64,000 bases of DNA from Cycloclasticus sp. symbiont of Bathymodiolus heckerae (GTDB lineage: Bacteria > Pseudomonadota > Gammaproteobacteria > Methylococcales > Cycloclasticaceae): positions 119,235 through 183,234 of the forward strand of contig LWTL01000123.1 of the NCBI GenBank assembly GCA_002101235.1, in the 5' to 3' direction. The first letter of the stretch is position 1, and every line of letters starts with the position of its first letter. Shown here piece after piece: positions 37,781-46,198 of the stretch. The translations under genes and the position numbers were made by a program. Below the pieces are notes generated by a model that searched no databases, was not told the DNA's origin, and was given only the letters and a program-made list of their open reading frames with translations.

Positions 37781-37993
37781 TCTGTCCAAAACCTGAAAGT
37801 TTAAGAACCCCGTATCAACGAGCGCCCTCTTTCCTCTTCGGTGTGTTTAAACCAATAAGCTTAAACCGCTCTCCAGAGCTAACGGGTTGTTTAACTGAGT
37901 TAAACAACCTCCCTTATGGTCCATTTGCCTGAGCGATTCCGGACGGATTGCGCCTTCGGCGTCGATATAAAACCGAGCTCTCCCAAAAGGGGT
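37781..37993 (-). promoter_or_regulatory. Tandem glycine riboswitch
   Basis: Read on the minus strand, aptamer I (about 37993-37910) has GGGAGAGCTC, CGCCGAAGGCGCAA and CGCTCAGGCAAATGGACC. Aptamer II (about 37884-37781) has CTCTGGAGAGCGG, CACCGAAGAGG and CTTTCAGGTTTTGGACAGAG. These are the conserved cores of the glycine class. Between them lies an 11-bp hairpin (37885-37909). With the terminator following, glycine should switch the cleavage operon on, as known for gcv leaders elsewhere. Confidence 0.94.
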
Positions 37994-38006
37994 AAATTAG
38001 ACAGGC

Positions 38007-38012
38007 ATTATA
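38007..38012 (-). promoter_or_regulatory. Candidate -10 box of the gcv operon
   Basis: TATAAT on the minus strand, placed so that transcription would begin near 38000, just before the first aptamer. No good -35 is visible 17 bases upstream, where the sequence is A/T-only. Confidence 0.45.
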
Positions 38013-38276
38013 CGTGGAACGGGATTTTTTTTCTATTTTTTAGAGCACCCCAAAAGCTCATCAACTTTGCTCCACTAAGTAAATACGTAAGGCCGACAAA
38101 CCCTATGTTTTTGGGTATATTAACCCTCAAGGTAGAAACGCTTTATTATTTCCCTTTTTACTTTTATTATCATATTAAGGGGAGCATACATCCTTCTATG
38201 GTAAAGGAATTACAGGGAAAATTTATCCCCATTAATACGTTGCTATATGCCTTTTCAACCATAAGGAATATCCAAA
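38013..38276. other. Intergenic stretch without recognisable features
   Basis: About 260 AT-rich bases between the gcv promoter and the GFA gene. Open frames crossing it have no family signature or ribosome site. AAGGA at 38262-38266 is the probable ribosome site of the GFA gene. Confidence 0.5.
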
Positions 38277-38735
38277 ATGTCAGAAACAATATCAGGAACT
38301 TCAAGTTGCCTTTGTGGTAGCGTTAAAATTACTGCGACAAAGATTAATCCTAACTTCACCGTGTGCCATTGTGAAACATGTAGAGCGTGGGGTGGAGCAC
38401 CCTTTTTCGCTGTACAGTGTGGAACAGATGTGAAAATCACAGGTAATGAGAAAGTTAAAACCTATAAATCGTCCCCTTGGGCATCTAGAGGTTTCTGCTC
38501 CGATTGTGGAACACACTTATTTTACCAGTTAGCTAAAACAGGCGAGTACAACATGCCTGTAGGTATGTTTTCAATTTCAAAGGGTTTGACAATGGATATG
38601 CAATATTTTAGTGACCAGCGACCTAGCTATTATTGTTTTTCAAATGAAACAAAAGAAATGACTAAAGCAGAGGTTGAAAGCTATTTTTCATCATTAGCAC
38701 AGACATATAACAACAATATCAAGAATGGCGCATGA
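38277..38735 (+). CDS. GFA-family (glutathione-dependent formaldehyde-activating-like) protein
   Basis: 152 residues of the GFA/CENP-V zinc fold. Zinc-binding cysteines are seen in SCLCGSV, CHCETCRAWGG and FCSDCGTHLFY. Despite the family name most members lack proven formaldehyde-glutathione activity, so only the fold is claimed. It stands alone, and its base composition is more AT-rich than the neighbouring genes, with a terminator-like region absent on either side. Confidence 0.85.
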   Translation: MSETISGTSSCLCGSVKITATKINPNFTVCHCETCRAWGGAPFFAVQCGTDVKITGNEKVKTYKSSPWASRGFCSDCGTHLFYQLAKTGEYNMPVGMFSISKGLTMDMQYFSDQRPSYYCFSNETKEMTKAEVESYFSSLAQTYNNNIKNGA

Positions 38736-38854
38736 AAAAATACGCTCAGCTTATATAAAACGTTAGACCGGCTCTCGCCAAATAATCTCCAAGCAAATTG
38801 CACCCCAGAGTCTTTTAGCGTTATGCTAAGTTGACACAACACAGAGGTACTCGC

Positions 38855-39091
38855 ATGAAGTTAAACCAAGCCCTACTTGAAGAATTTAACGTTCTTTTAC
38901 AATTCGACTTATCAAACACGCAACAAGGTATAAAAATACATAACGATGCTGAAGCGAGTGTTAGCACGGCGGCTGAAAGGTTGTTTAATAAAGGCCTGAT
39001 TGACCAAGTGGATGGCGGCTATTTAACACCTTTAGGTAGAACGGCGGCAGAACATGCACAAGCACTTTCTGGTGTGCTAACGACGAGCTAA
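38855..39091 (+). CDS. TIGR02647-family small protein
   Basis: 78 residues, starting at ATG 38855 with AGAGG 7 bases upstream (a TTG-initiated longer frame lacks a ribosome site). The sequence MKLNQALLEEFNVLLQFDLS with GIKIHNDA and a winged-helix-like C terminus (AERLFNKGLI, GGYLTPLGR) matches the conserved gammaproteobacterial TIGR02647 family, annotated as possible DNA-binding but uncharacterised. It converges with ubiI, the stops being 1 base apart. Confidence 0.8.
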   Translation: MKLNQALLEEFNVLLQFDLSNTQQGIKIHNDAEASVSTAAERLFNKGLIDQVDGGYLTPLGRTAAEHAQALSGVLTTS

Positions 39092-39092
39092 C

Positions 39093-40274
39093 TTACAGCC
39101 CCATCGCATATTTACAAATTTGATTTTTAACGAGGGTTGAGCTGTTGACCAAACCCATGCCAGAGCTTCTGGCGAATTGAATCAATTGCTCGTCTGCACC
39201 GAAGAGCCGTTTAAAACCATCCATAATGCCCATCATTAACAAGTTATCGGCTTTGCGTTGGCGCTCGTAGCGACGTAGTACTTGTTGGCTGGCAATATCG
39301 CGGCCTTTTTGATGTGCTTGCACGATAACATCCGCTAAAGTCACTGCATCTTTTAAGCCTAGGTTTGCGCCTTGGCCTGCTAAGGGGTGAATAGTGTGGA
39401 TGGCATCGCCAATAAGCACCATGCGTTGTTGGCTGTATTCTGGTGAGAATTGCAATTTAAGCGGGAATGCGCCACGTGCGCCGACCAATTCAAAATTGCC
39501 TAACTGCTGTTCTGCGGCTTCGCTTAAAGCGTTACAAAAATCTTCTTCTGGTAGTTCTATATTGGCTTCTGTTGTTGCGGTGTTTGACGTCCATACAATG
39601 GAAATTAACCCATCACGCAATGGTAATAACGCTAACGGCCCTTCGGGCAAGAAGCGTTGCCATGCGGTGTTTTGATGCGACTTTTCTGGCCGCACGGTGG
39701 CAACCAATGCTTTTTGTTGGTAGCCCCAGCCGTAATCGTCTATGCCGCCGAGTTGGCGTATTTTTGAATTTGAACCATCTGCGCCCACTAATAAAGCGGC
39801 GCGTATGAGTGAACCATTGGATAAGTTGATATCCACACCATCATCGTCCACGGTAAAGTCGTTAAGCTGAACGTTGGTAAAGCAGTCGCAATGTTCTAAT
39901 GTTTGCAGCTTTTGCCACAGCGCTAAAACGGTGATGCGATTTTCTACTACACTGCCCATTTGGGCTTCGCCGGCGTCGGCTGAGTCTATGTTTAACTCGC
40001 CACTACCGAAGTGATCCCACACGAACATTTTTTGTACGACTTGTTGACCCAGTTTGCGCACATCGTCCCACATGCCAATAGATTTAAACACGTTAATAGA
40101 GGCCATGGTTAAGGCTGAAACACGCAAATCATAAGTGTTTTCTGGCCATTTTTCAGCAGGGTTTCCGGCATCTATTAATGCAACGGATAATCCTTTTTCT
40201 GCCAATAAGCACGCGGTTGTTGCGCCGACCATGCCGCCGCCAACAATGGCTACTTGATATGCTTTATTGGACAT
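39093..40274 (-). CDS. ubiI: FAD-dependent ubiquinone hydroxylase, UbiI (VisC) type
   Basis: 393-residue class-A flavoprotein monooxygenase. It has the FAD motif VGGGMVGATTA, the DG-type VGADGSNSKIR and GDAIHTIHPLAGQGANLG. Position after ubiH in the ygfB-pepP-ubiH order matches E. coli visC/ubiI, which hydroxylates C5 of the ubiquinone ring. Regioselectivity is inferred from synteny only. The start ATG 40274 overlaps the ubiH stop. Confidence 0.88.
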   Translation of the reverse strand: MSNKAYQVAIVGGGMVGATTACLLAEKGLSVALIDAGNPAEKWPENTYDLRVSALTMASINVFKSIGMWDDVRKLGQQVVQKMFVWDHFGSGELNIDSADAGEAQMGSVVENRITVLALWQKLQTLEHCDCFTNVQLNDFTVDDDGVDINLSNGSLIRAALLVGADGSNSKIRQLGGIDDYGWGYQQKALVATVRPEKSHQNTAWQRFLPEGPLALLPLRDGLISIVWTSNTATTEANIELPEEDFCNALSEAAEQQLGNFELVGARGAFPLKLQFSPEYSQQRMVLIGDAIHTIHPLAGQGANLGLKDAVTLADVIVQAHQKGRDIASQQVLRRYERQRKADNLLMMGIMDGFKRLFGADEQLIQFARSSGMGLVNSSTLVKNQICKYAMGL

Positions 40275-41470
40275 TAAACGGCCTTTAGCCTTGCTAAGCG
40301 CGAGCCCAGCCCCATGGTTTGGCGTGCGAATTGGCTTTTTAGTAACGGGATTTTATCCAACATTAATAAGCCGCTATTGCGTACAAGGCTGAACACGGCG
40401 TTATCGGTAGAGAAAAGCTTGATAACATTATCGGTAAAGCCGGTAATGAGCATTTGGTCTGTTTTGCGCTGCTGTGCGTAGGCTTCTAATATACTTTCCA
40501 TATCCTTTATATCGTCTGCCATGAGCGCATCGGCCAGTAGCGCGGCATCGCGCAGGCCTAAGTTAAAGCCTTGCCCTGCCACAGGGTGAAGCTGGTGCGC
40601 GGCATTGCCGATAAGCACCACTCTGTCGGCTGTGTTTTGCGGCACATGCGATAAATTAAGCGGGAAGGTTTGGCATTTTCCTGACAATTTTAACTCGCCT
40701 AACCACTGACCAAAGCGTGATTGTAAGCGCTGTAAAAACTCATCTTCTGTTAATTGCATCGTTTGTTGAGCCCGGTCTGATGGCATTGTCCACACGAGTG
40801 AATACAATCCATCGAAATGCGGCAGCATAGCTATAGGCCCTTCGGATGTGAACCGTTCGTATGCGACGGTTTGATCATCGGATTCAACCTGTATTAGCCC
40901 TGTTATAGCTTGCTGATCGTACGAGTATTCTTTAAGCTCAAAATTGCCTTTCTCGCGCACTTTAGACAAGCCGCCATCGGCGCCAACTAATAACTGGCAC
41001 GATAAGGTTTTTTCTTTGCCGTTAAGCATAATGGTGACATCGGCACTGTCTTGATGCACGACATAATCCACCAAACTGGCGGGGCATAAGTTATCTACCG
41101 CCGCGGTTTCTATGCTTTTAGCGACCACGGCTTCTATTTGTGCGGCTTCTACCACGTAACCCAATGCATCTACATTTTGCGACGCGGCTGATAAACGTGT
41201 TTTGCCAAAGTGACCTTTATCGGACACGTGAATATGCTCAATCGCCATGGCGGCTTCTTTCACTTGCGGCCAAATGCCAAGCTGATCGAGTATGCAACGA
41301 CTGCCCCACGATAAGGCGATGGCACGTTTGCCTGTGGCATCTGATTGTTTAGCGGAAAATTCACGCGCTTCGACAATGGCAACGCGTAATGAGGATTGGC
41401 CTAATGCTAACCCTAAGCAACCGCCGACCATGCCGCCGCCGATGATGATGACATCGTAATCATGCGCCAC
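40274..41470 (-). CDS. ubiH: 2-octaprenyl-6-methoxyphenol hydroxylase
   Basis: 398 residues, same flavoprotein family. The N terminus YDVIIIGGGMVGGCLGLALG, LVGADGGLSKVRE and VVLIGNAAHQLHPVAGQGFN are present; the GNAAHxxHPVAGQG form is typical of UbiH, the C1 hydroxylase of ubiquinone synthesis. It overlaps the end of pepP by 11 bases and the start of ubiI by one, so the operon is translationally tight. Confidence 0.92.
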   Translation of the reverse strand: MAHDYDVIIIGGGMVGGCLGLALGQSSLRVAIVEAREFSAKQSDATGKRAIALSWGSRCILDQLGIWPQVKEAAMAIEHIHVSDKGHFGKTRLSAASQNVDALGYVVEAAQIEAVVAKSIETAAVDNLCPASLVDYVVHQDSADVTIMLNGKEKTLSCQLLVGADGGLSKVREKGNFELKEYSYDQQAITGLIQVESDDQTVAYERFTSEGPIAMLPHFDGLYSLVWTMPSDRAQQTMQLTEDEFLQRLQSRFGQWLGELKLSGKCQTFPLNLSHVPQNTADRVVLIGNAAHQLHPVAGQGFNLGLRDAALLADALMADDIKDMESILEAYAQQRKTDQMLITGFTDNVIKLFSTDNAVFSLVRNSGLLMLDKIPLLKSQFARQTMGLGSRLARLKAV

Positions 41471-42785
41471 GGGCTTTCTCCATTAATGATTCAATATCGT
41501 TTATTTCTTTAGGTGCGCCGGAGGTTAAGACCTCGTAGCCTTTCTTGGTAACCAATACATCGTCTTCAATACGGATACCGATACCGCGCCATTTTTTATC
41601 GACTTCTTTTGCGTTGGGTTGAATGTACAAGCCGGGCTCTACGGTTAACACCATACTGGGTTCTAGCAAGCGCCATTGTTTGTCTATTTTATAGTCGCCC
41701 ACGTCATGCACATCCATGCCTAACCAATGCCCTGTTCGATGCATATAATAGGGTTTGTAGGCTTCGTTTTTAATGAGTGTGGGCACGCTACCTTCTAACA
41801 AGCCTAGCTTAACCAAACCTTTTGTTAATACTTTAACTGCCGCTTCGTGCGGATCGTTCCAGTGATTACCGGGTTGCACTTGTTCTATTGCGGCATATTG
41901 CGCATCTAACACCAACTGATACAGGGCTTTTTGTGCATCGCTAAATACACCGTTAACGGGGAAGGTACGGGTAATATCGGATGCATATTTTTGCCACTCA
42001 CAACCGGCATCTATTAATAACAAATCGCCATCGTTTAATACGGCGTTATTGTCGGTATAGTGCAAAACACAACCATTTTTGCCACCGCCCACAATGGAAG
42101 GGTAGGCTTCTGATTGCGCGCCGTTGCTCATAAAGTGGTGCTTCATTTCCGCATCGACTTGGTATTCAAACATCTTAGGCTTTGTGACTTGCATGGCTTT
42201 TTTATGCGCCATGACGGATATTTTTGCAGCCTTTTTCATTTGTTTTATTTCAAACGCCGACTTTATAAGGCGCATTTCGTGTAATAAATGATCGGACGAA
42301 ATAAATTCGGCAGGCGCTGAAACACCGGCTCTTGAGCGACCACGTACTTGTTGCGACCAGTCCATTAATTGTTGATCAAACTCGGATTGTGCGCCCATGG
42401 GGAAATATAAACGGCTTTTGTTTTCAAGCAAGCCGGGGAGAATATCGTCTATGTCATCAATGGGGAAAGCATCATCTACGCCATAATCTTTTACTGCGCC
42501 TTCAAGACCTGCACTTGCGCCAACCCATAGTGCGGTTGTTTCATCAAACTCTCGGCAAAACAACACATATTCGCCTTGCTCGCGCCCGGGCACGAAAACA
42601 ATGACCGATTCAGGCTCATCGAAACCACTGAGGTAGAAGAAGTCACTGTTCTGGCGGAAAGGGAACTCCACATCGCTATTGCGTTGCATAATAGATGCAC
42701 TGGCAATAATCGCTATATTGCCCTCGCCGACCATACGCAAAAATTGTTTACGACGACGTGCAAATTCTTTTTGTTCTTCTAGCAA
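41460..42785 (-). CDS. pepP: Xaa-Pro aminopeptidase P
   Basis: 441-residue M24 metallopeptidase removing N-terminal residues before proline. The N-terminal creatinase-like domain has FPFRQNSDFFYLSGF. Metal ligands are in LLIDAGCEWQKYASDITRTF (two Asp), HRTGHWLGMDVHD (His), LTVEPGLYI (Glu) and GIRIEDDVLV (Glu). It lies 15 bases after the ygfB-like gene in the classical ubiH operon. Confidence 0.95.
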   Translation of the reverse strand: MLEEQKEFARRRKQFLRMVGEGNIAIIASASIMQRNSDVEFPFRQNSDFFYLSGFDEPESVIVFVPGREQGEYVLFCREFDETTALWVGASAGLEGAVKDYGVDDAFPIDDIDDILPGLLENKSRLYFPMGAQSEFDQQLMDWSQQVRGRSRAGVSAPAEFISSDHLLHEMRLIKSAFEIKQMKKAAKISVMAHKKAMQVTKPKMFEYQVDAEMKHHFMSNGAQSEAYPSIVGGGKNGCVLHYTDNNAVLNDGDLLLIDAGCEWQKYASDITRTFPVNGVFSDAQKALYQLVLDAQYAAIEQVQPGNHWNDPHEAAVKVLTKGLVKLGLLEGSVPTLIKNEAYKPYYMHRTGHWLGMDVHDVGDYKIDKQWRLLEPSMVLTVEPGLYIQPNAKEVDKKWRGIGIRIEDDVLVTKKGYEVLTSGAPKEINDIESLMEKARGA

Positions 42786-42800
42786 AAGTCTAACCTCTAT

Positions 42801-43364
42801 TTAATGAAGAGTCGGCTCGCCGTCACCTTCTTCATCTGACGGCTGCAATTCTTGTAACAGCATCTGGACACCCATCCGCACATATTCATGCAACTCCATA
42901 AACGCTTGCTCGTCTGTGTCAGACGTATTATCCGAATCTAAACGTGATATTTCCATTAAGTCACGTAAAATCCCGCGACTTTCTTCTGCCCAGTCTTTAT
43001 CATCACCCACACCCATGTACGCCACACCGTACAAGAAGCCCTGGCACCATTCACTTAGTCCACTGGCGCGTACAGATATACGCTCGTCATCGTCAGGCAA
43101 TAATAAATCAAAAATAAATTCATCCGCTTCCAACAGTTCCCGCGTACCTTCAAACAAGCCCATAAGCACTTGCCTACTATCATCCTCTATGGCTTCAATT
43201 TGTTCATCCGTATCAAACACGGCGGTAACCCAGCGGATAAAATCCGCGTCAAATTGCACGCACAGCATACCTGCAGCTAACCCATGCGTTTCAGACGCGC
43301 TCATGTTTGCATCGTTGTCTTCCAATACCGACTGCAAATCTTCATATCCACCTAAACGTTTCAC
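42801..43364 (-). CDS. ygfB: UPF0149 family protein (YgfB-like)
   Basis: 187 residues, acidic, all-helical. THGLAAGMLC, LFEGTRELLEADEFIFDLLLP and LSEWCQGFLYGVA match the YgfB/YecA UPF0149 family; no enzymatic role is known. A longer TTG-started frame reaches 43379, but GTG 43364 has GGAG five bases upstream and aligns with the family start. First gene of the pepP-ubiH-ubiI operon. Confidence 0.88.
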   Translation of the reverse strand: MKRLGGYEDLQSVLEDNDANMSASETHGLAAGMLCVQFDADFIRWVTAVFDTDEQIEAIEDDSRQVLMGLFEGTRELLEADEFIFDLLLPDDDERISVRASGLSEWCQGFLYGVAYMGVGDDKDWAEESRGILRDLMEISRLDSDNTSDTDEQAFMELHEYVRMGVQMLLQELQPSDEEGDGEPTLH

Positions 43365-43488
43365 TTCTACTCCACACAATCAAATTCAATAAGGCTATGC
43401 TATCATTCTGTGACCTTGTCACCAAAATATACTGCGTATATTAGACACGGTATTGACCTCACCACTAATCACACCTACTATCTACACC

Positions 43489-43707
43489 GTGAACAAAGAA
43501 CAAAACCCAGAAATCGCCTTACAGCACCTTGAGCAGAAAATAGACACCCTTGTACAGGTGTGCCAAAACCTGCACGAAGAAAACCAACAGCTTAAATCCA
43601 AACAAACTGAGCTTATTCAACAACGTAGCGCTTTAATGGACAAAACTGAAAAGGCAAAATCACGCGTCGAGTCGATGATTTCTAGACTTAAATTAATGGA
43701 AATTTAG
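43489..43707 (+). CDS. ZapB-like coiled-coil protein (TIGR02449)
   Basis: 72 residues, almost entirely coiled coil (LEQKIDTLVQVCQNLHEENQ and on). It belongs to the TIGR02449 proteins encoded immediately before zapA, probably a partner in Z-ring assembly. Start choice is uncertain: GTG 43489 has no ribosome site, and TTG 43453 would add 12 residues without sequence support. TTGTCA (43416) and TATATT (43437) could form a promoter. zapA starts 2 bases after its stop. Confidence 0.75.
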   Translation: MNKEQNPEIALQHLEQKIDTLVQVCQNLHEENQQLKSKQTELIQQRSALMDKTEKAKSRVESMISRLKLMEI

Positions 43708-43709
43708 CC

Positions 43710-44012
43710 ATGTCAGCACCTACTACTGTTGCATTAAATATTTTAGACAAAGAGTATCGCGTTAGTTGTAACGAAGCTGAACGTAGCAGCCTTGAGGCTT
43801 CAGCACGGTTTCTGGATGACAAAATGCAAACTATTAAGCAATCTGGCCGCATTGTTGGCTTGGATCGCATTGCTGTAATGGCCGCTCTTAATATTAGCCA
43901 CGAGTTACTTGACGAAGGTCAGAAAAAAAGTGGTTTATCTCTCGATATTAATGACAAAATTCACGCGCTTCAAAATAAACTCGATTTTGCAATCAACTCC
44001 TTCGGCAAATAG
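43710..44012 (+). CDS. zapA: Cell division protein ZapA
   Basis: 100 residues. Starts with the ZapA pattern TVALNILDKEYRVSCNEAER then LEASARFLDDKM, and ends in the helical region RIAVMAALNISHELL. It cross-links FtsZ filaments at mid-cell. The order zapA, 6S RNA, 5-formyl-THF cyclo-ligase is conserved in gammaproteobacteria. Confidence 0.93.
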   Translation: MSAPTTVALNILDKEYRVSCNEAERSSLEASARFLDDKMQTIKQSGRIVGLDRIAVMAALNISHELLDEGQKKSGLSLDINDKIHALQNKLDFAINSFGK

Positions 44013-44061
44013 CTTTATATAATAAGTAGCCCTCTCTATATTCTTTTAAGTCGTATTAACC

Positions 44062-44090
44062 TGCTGTTTATTTTCTCACTTAGGTATACA
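44062..44090 (+). promoter_or_regulatory. Candidate promoter of the 6S RNA gene
   Basis: TATACA at 44085-44090 as -10 and a weak TGCTGT 17 bases upstream as -35. The predicted start near 44098 coincides with the folded 5' end of 6S RNA. Confidence 0.45.
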
Positions 44091-44099
44091 CTGTAAGTG

Positions 44100-44291
44100 C
44101 GTTCCCTGCAGTGTTTGAACTAAGGTGAAATGCCCTTGGACCTAATGACCTACTCGGGAAGACAGATCACTTTGCTGGTGTGCACGCTTTAATAGTCAAC
44201 GACTATTAGAGAAGCCTAATGCAAATGTCCGACTCCCACTTGAACCTCTCGGTTTAAGGTAGAAACCTGAATGCGGCATCAGCGGGGAACG
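44100..44291 (+). ncRNA. ssrS: 6S RNA
   Basis: About 192 bases between zapA and the cyclo-ligase gene. The ends CGTTCCC and GGGAACG close the terminal stem. Typical 6S elements are visible: GGACCTAATGACCTACTCGG on the 5' side, GTGTGCACGC, TAGAGAAGCCTAATG, CTTGAACCTCTCGGTTTAAG and the 3' GCGGCATC. A short T-run follows at 44292. 6S RNA mimics an open promoter and sequesters sigma-70 RNA polymerase in stationary phase. Exact ends are uncertain by several bases. Confidence 0.92.
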
Positions 44292-44300
44292 TTTTTATTT

Positions 44301-44972
44301 ATGTCTAGACTGAATACTCCATTGCCTTTACAGAAAACAACCTCCAGCCAAATCGAAGCAAAAAAACAGGCTCCATCTCCAACCTTACGCCGCTCACTAC
44401 GCGAGCAACGAAAAGGAATATCTACCGCTCAAAGAGAACAGTTTGACCGTTCAATTAATCAGTCACTACTCAAGTCGGGTATCCTCCTTCGCTCCTCCAG
44501 CATCGCCAGCTACTTAGCCAACGACGGCGAACCTTCTGTTAATTTGATCATTCAAACTTGCGCGACAATAAAGCGCACGCACTATTTGCCCGTTTTAAAA
44601 AAACATAGCCTTCAATTCGTCCGATATTCTTGGGGGGACGAATTAATTAATAATTCATTTAATATCGCAGAACCCTTAACAACTGAGAAACTGCCGCCTA
44701 AATTACTATCCACCATTCTTATTCCTTTGGTCGGATTCGACAGGGAAGGTCATCGTCTCGGTATGGGCGGCGGTTATTACGATCGCACCCTTAATTTTAT
44801 GCTCCAAAAAAGCTGCCAAAAGAAACCTCTTCTAATTGGTGTTGGATATAGTCTTCAAAAAGTAAATCATATTCAGGCGCAACCATGGGATGTGCCTTTA
44901 GATGCCATCGTTACGGAATGCGGACTAGCCTGTTTTTCAACAAAAGCCCAATCGCTTTTACACGGCTTTTAA
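44301..44972 (+). CDS. ygfA: 5-formyltetrahydrofolate cyclo-ligase
   Basis: 223 residues. Converts 5-formyl-THF to 5,10-methenyl-THF. The signature RLGMGGGYYDRTL and the ATP-binding RRSLREQRKGIS at the N terminus are present. ATG 44301 lies just after the 6S RNA; the frame extending back to 44271 would start inside that RNA. A 25-residue tail before the conserved core is longer than in E. coli, and the true start could be later, though no internal ATG is available near the core. Confidence 0.9.
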   Translation: MSRLNTPLPLQKTTSSQIEAKKQAPSPTLRRSLREQRKGISTAQREQFDRSINQSLLKSGILLRSSSIASYLANDGEPSVNLIIQTCATIKRTHYLPVLKKHSLQFVRYSWGDELINNSFNIAEPLTTEKLPPKLLSTILIPLVGFDREGHRLGMGGGYYDRTLNFMLQKSCQKKPLLIGVGYSLQKVNHIQAQPWDVPLDAIVTECGLACFSTKAQSLLHGF

Positions 44973-45067
44973 TACTAACCACAAATCCTACGAATCCATT
45001 TGGTTAAAAATTCAATGCCCTATATCATATATAGCATTATTCATAACCAACCTTCTCTTAATCCGCC

Positions 45068-45733
45068 ATGCAAGATGATCTAAAAAGACAAGCCGCTGAG
45101 GCAGCCTTACCTTATATAAAAAACTGTCGCATTCTAGGTGTTGGAACAGGTTCCACAGTTAATCACTTTATTGAGCTTCTCGCACCGATCAAGCATCAAT
45201 TTGAAAGCGCCGTTTCAAGCTCAGAGGCCAGCACAAAAAAACTCCTTGCTCTAGGAATTCCCGTTGTCGATTTGAACTCCGCTGGCACACTGGACGTTTA
45301 TGTTGATGGCGCAGACGAAGTTAATTCCAATTTGCAGCTAATCAAAGGTGGGGGTGGCGCGCTCACACGCGAAAAAATCATCGCGAGCGCTAGCAAGTAT
45401 TTTATTTGTATTGCCGACCAGAGCAAATTAGTAACAACTTTAGGAGACTTTCCTTTACCGATCGAGGTACTACCAATGGCGCGTAGCTACGTCGCTCGAG
45501 AAATAATTGCTTTAGGTGGACAGCCTGTCTGGCGTGAAAACTTTATCACCGATAATGGCAATATTATTTTGGATATTCATCGACTGAAGATTTTAGAGCC
45601 ATTGAAGCTGGAAAATACCATTAACAATATAGTGGGCGTTGTAACTGTCGGGTTGTTTGCACAGCGTAGTGCCGACACGGTATTGCTTGCCGGTGAAGGC
45701 GGCGTTCAAGCACTAACACTGGGCATCCAATAG
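45068..45733 (+). CDS. rpiA: Ribose-5-phosphate isomerase A
   Basis: 221 residues, interconverting ribose-5-P and ribulose-5-P in the pentose phosphate pathway. The sequence contains [37 protein letters not shown] and the late GEGGVQALT. Length is typical. An intrinsic terminator follows about 80 bases after the stop. Confidence 0.95.
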   Translation: MQDDLKRQAAEAALPYIKNCRILGVGTGSTVNHFIELLAPIKHQFESAVSSSEASTKKLLALGIPVVDLNSAGTLDVYVDGADEVNSNLQLIKGGGGALTREKIIASASKYFICIADQSKLVTTLGDFPLPIEVLPMARSYVAREIIALGGQPVWRENFITDNGNIILDIHRLKILEPLKLENTINNIVGVVTVGLFAQRSADTVLLAGEGGVQALTLGIQ

Positions 45734-45814
45734 CAACACTTAAGCACAGATGCTAGTCACCTAACAGCGGTATAAGAATTTGCCGCTTTTGATATAAATT
45801 TCACGCAAAAAGAA

Positions 45815-45842
45815 GGGGCTATAAAGCCCCCTTAGTTTTTTT
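45815..45842 (+). terminator. Intrinsic terminator after rpiA
   Basis: GGGGCT / AGCCCC with loop ATAA, then CTTAG and a run of seven T. Confidence 0.75.
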
Positions 45843-46198
45843 ATTCTTATTATTGTTTTTTAAGCGTGGCGCTTCCATATAAATGGAAAACCAACATCCC
45901 CTCTCCTTGTTCTGAAGAGCATATTACTCCATTTTTGCAAAAAAGCAACAAAAAGATCTCATTAACTACTTGATTTTATTAATTTTTGTTGCGACGCAAC
46001 AGTTTTATTGTTTCCTAGATATTGCGCTAATCGACTTTCGACGGCTGTTTTAAAATAAGGATAATAAGCTTATACTATTTAGATATATTGCTAGCATAAG
46101 CCTATTTGGGCCTATATTCGAGCTTAATACCCTTTAGAATAATGAACCATTAAAATTCTTCCTTTTTACTAAGAGCAACACAATAAGGCTTCGTTATC
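45843..46198. other. 356-base intergenic region before the SulP gene
   Basis: No gene seen. A perfect 15-bp palindrome (arms TGTTGCG / CGCAACA) lies at 45987-46001. A possible -10 TATACT occurs near 46072, and a small TTCCAT/ATGGAA stem near 45870. A ribosome site before the SulP ATG is weak (AATAAGG region). Confidence 0.5.
45987..46001. promoter_or_regulatory. 15-bp perfect palindrome upstream of the SulP transporter gene
   Basis: TGTTGCG-A-CGCAACA, GC-rich within AT-rich surroundings, about 200 bases before the transporter start. Its size suits a dimeric repressor or activator. No regulator gene is adjacent. Confidence 0.4.

Noticed and set aside
37916..38320. 134-residue plus-strand open frame across the region upstream of gcvT
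   Set aside because: It runs antisense through the first glycine aptamer and into the GFA gene, without ribosome site or family match.
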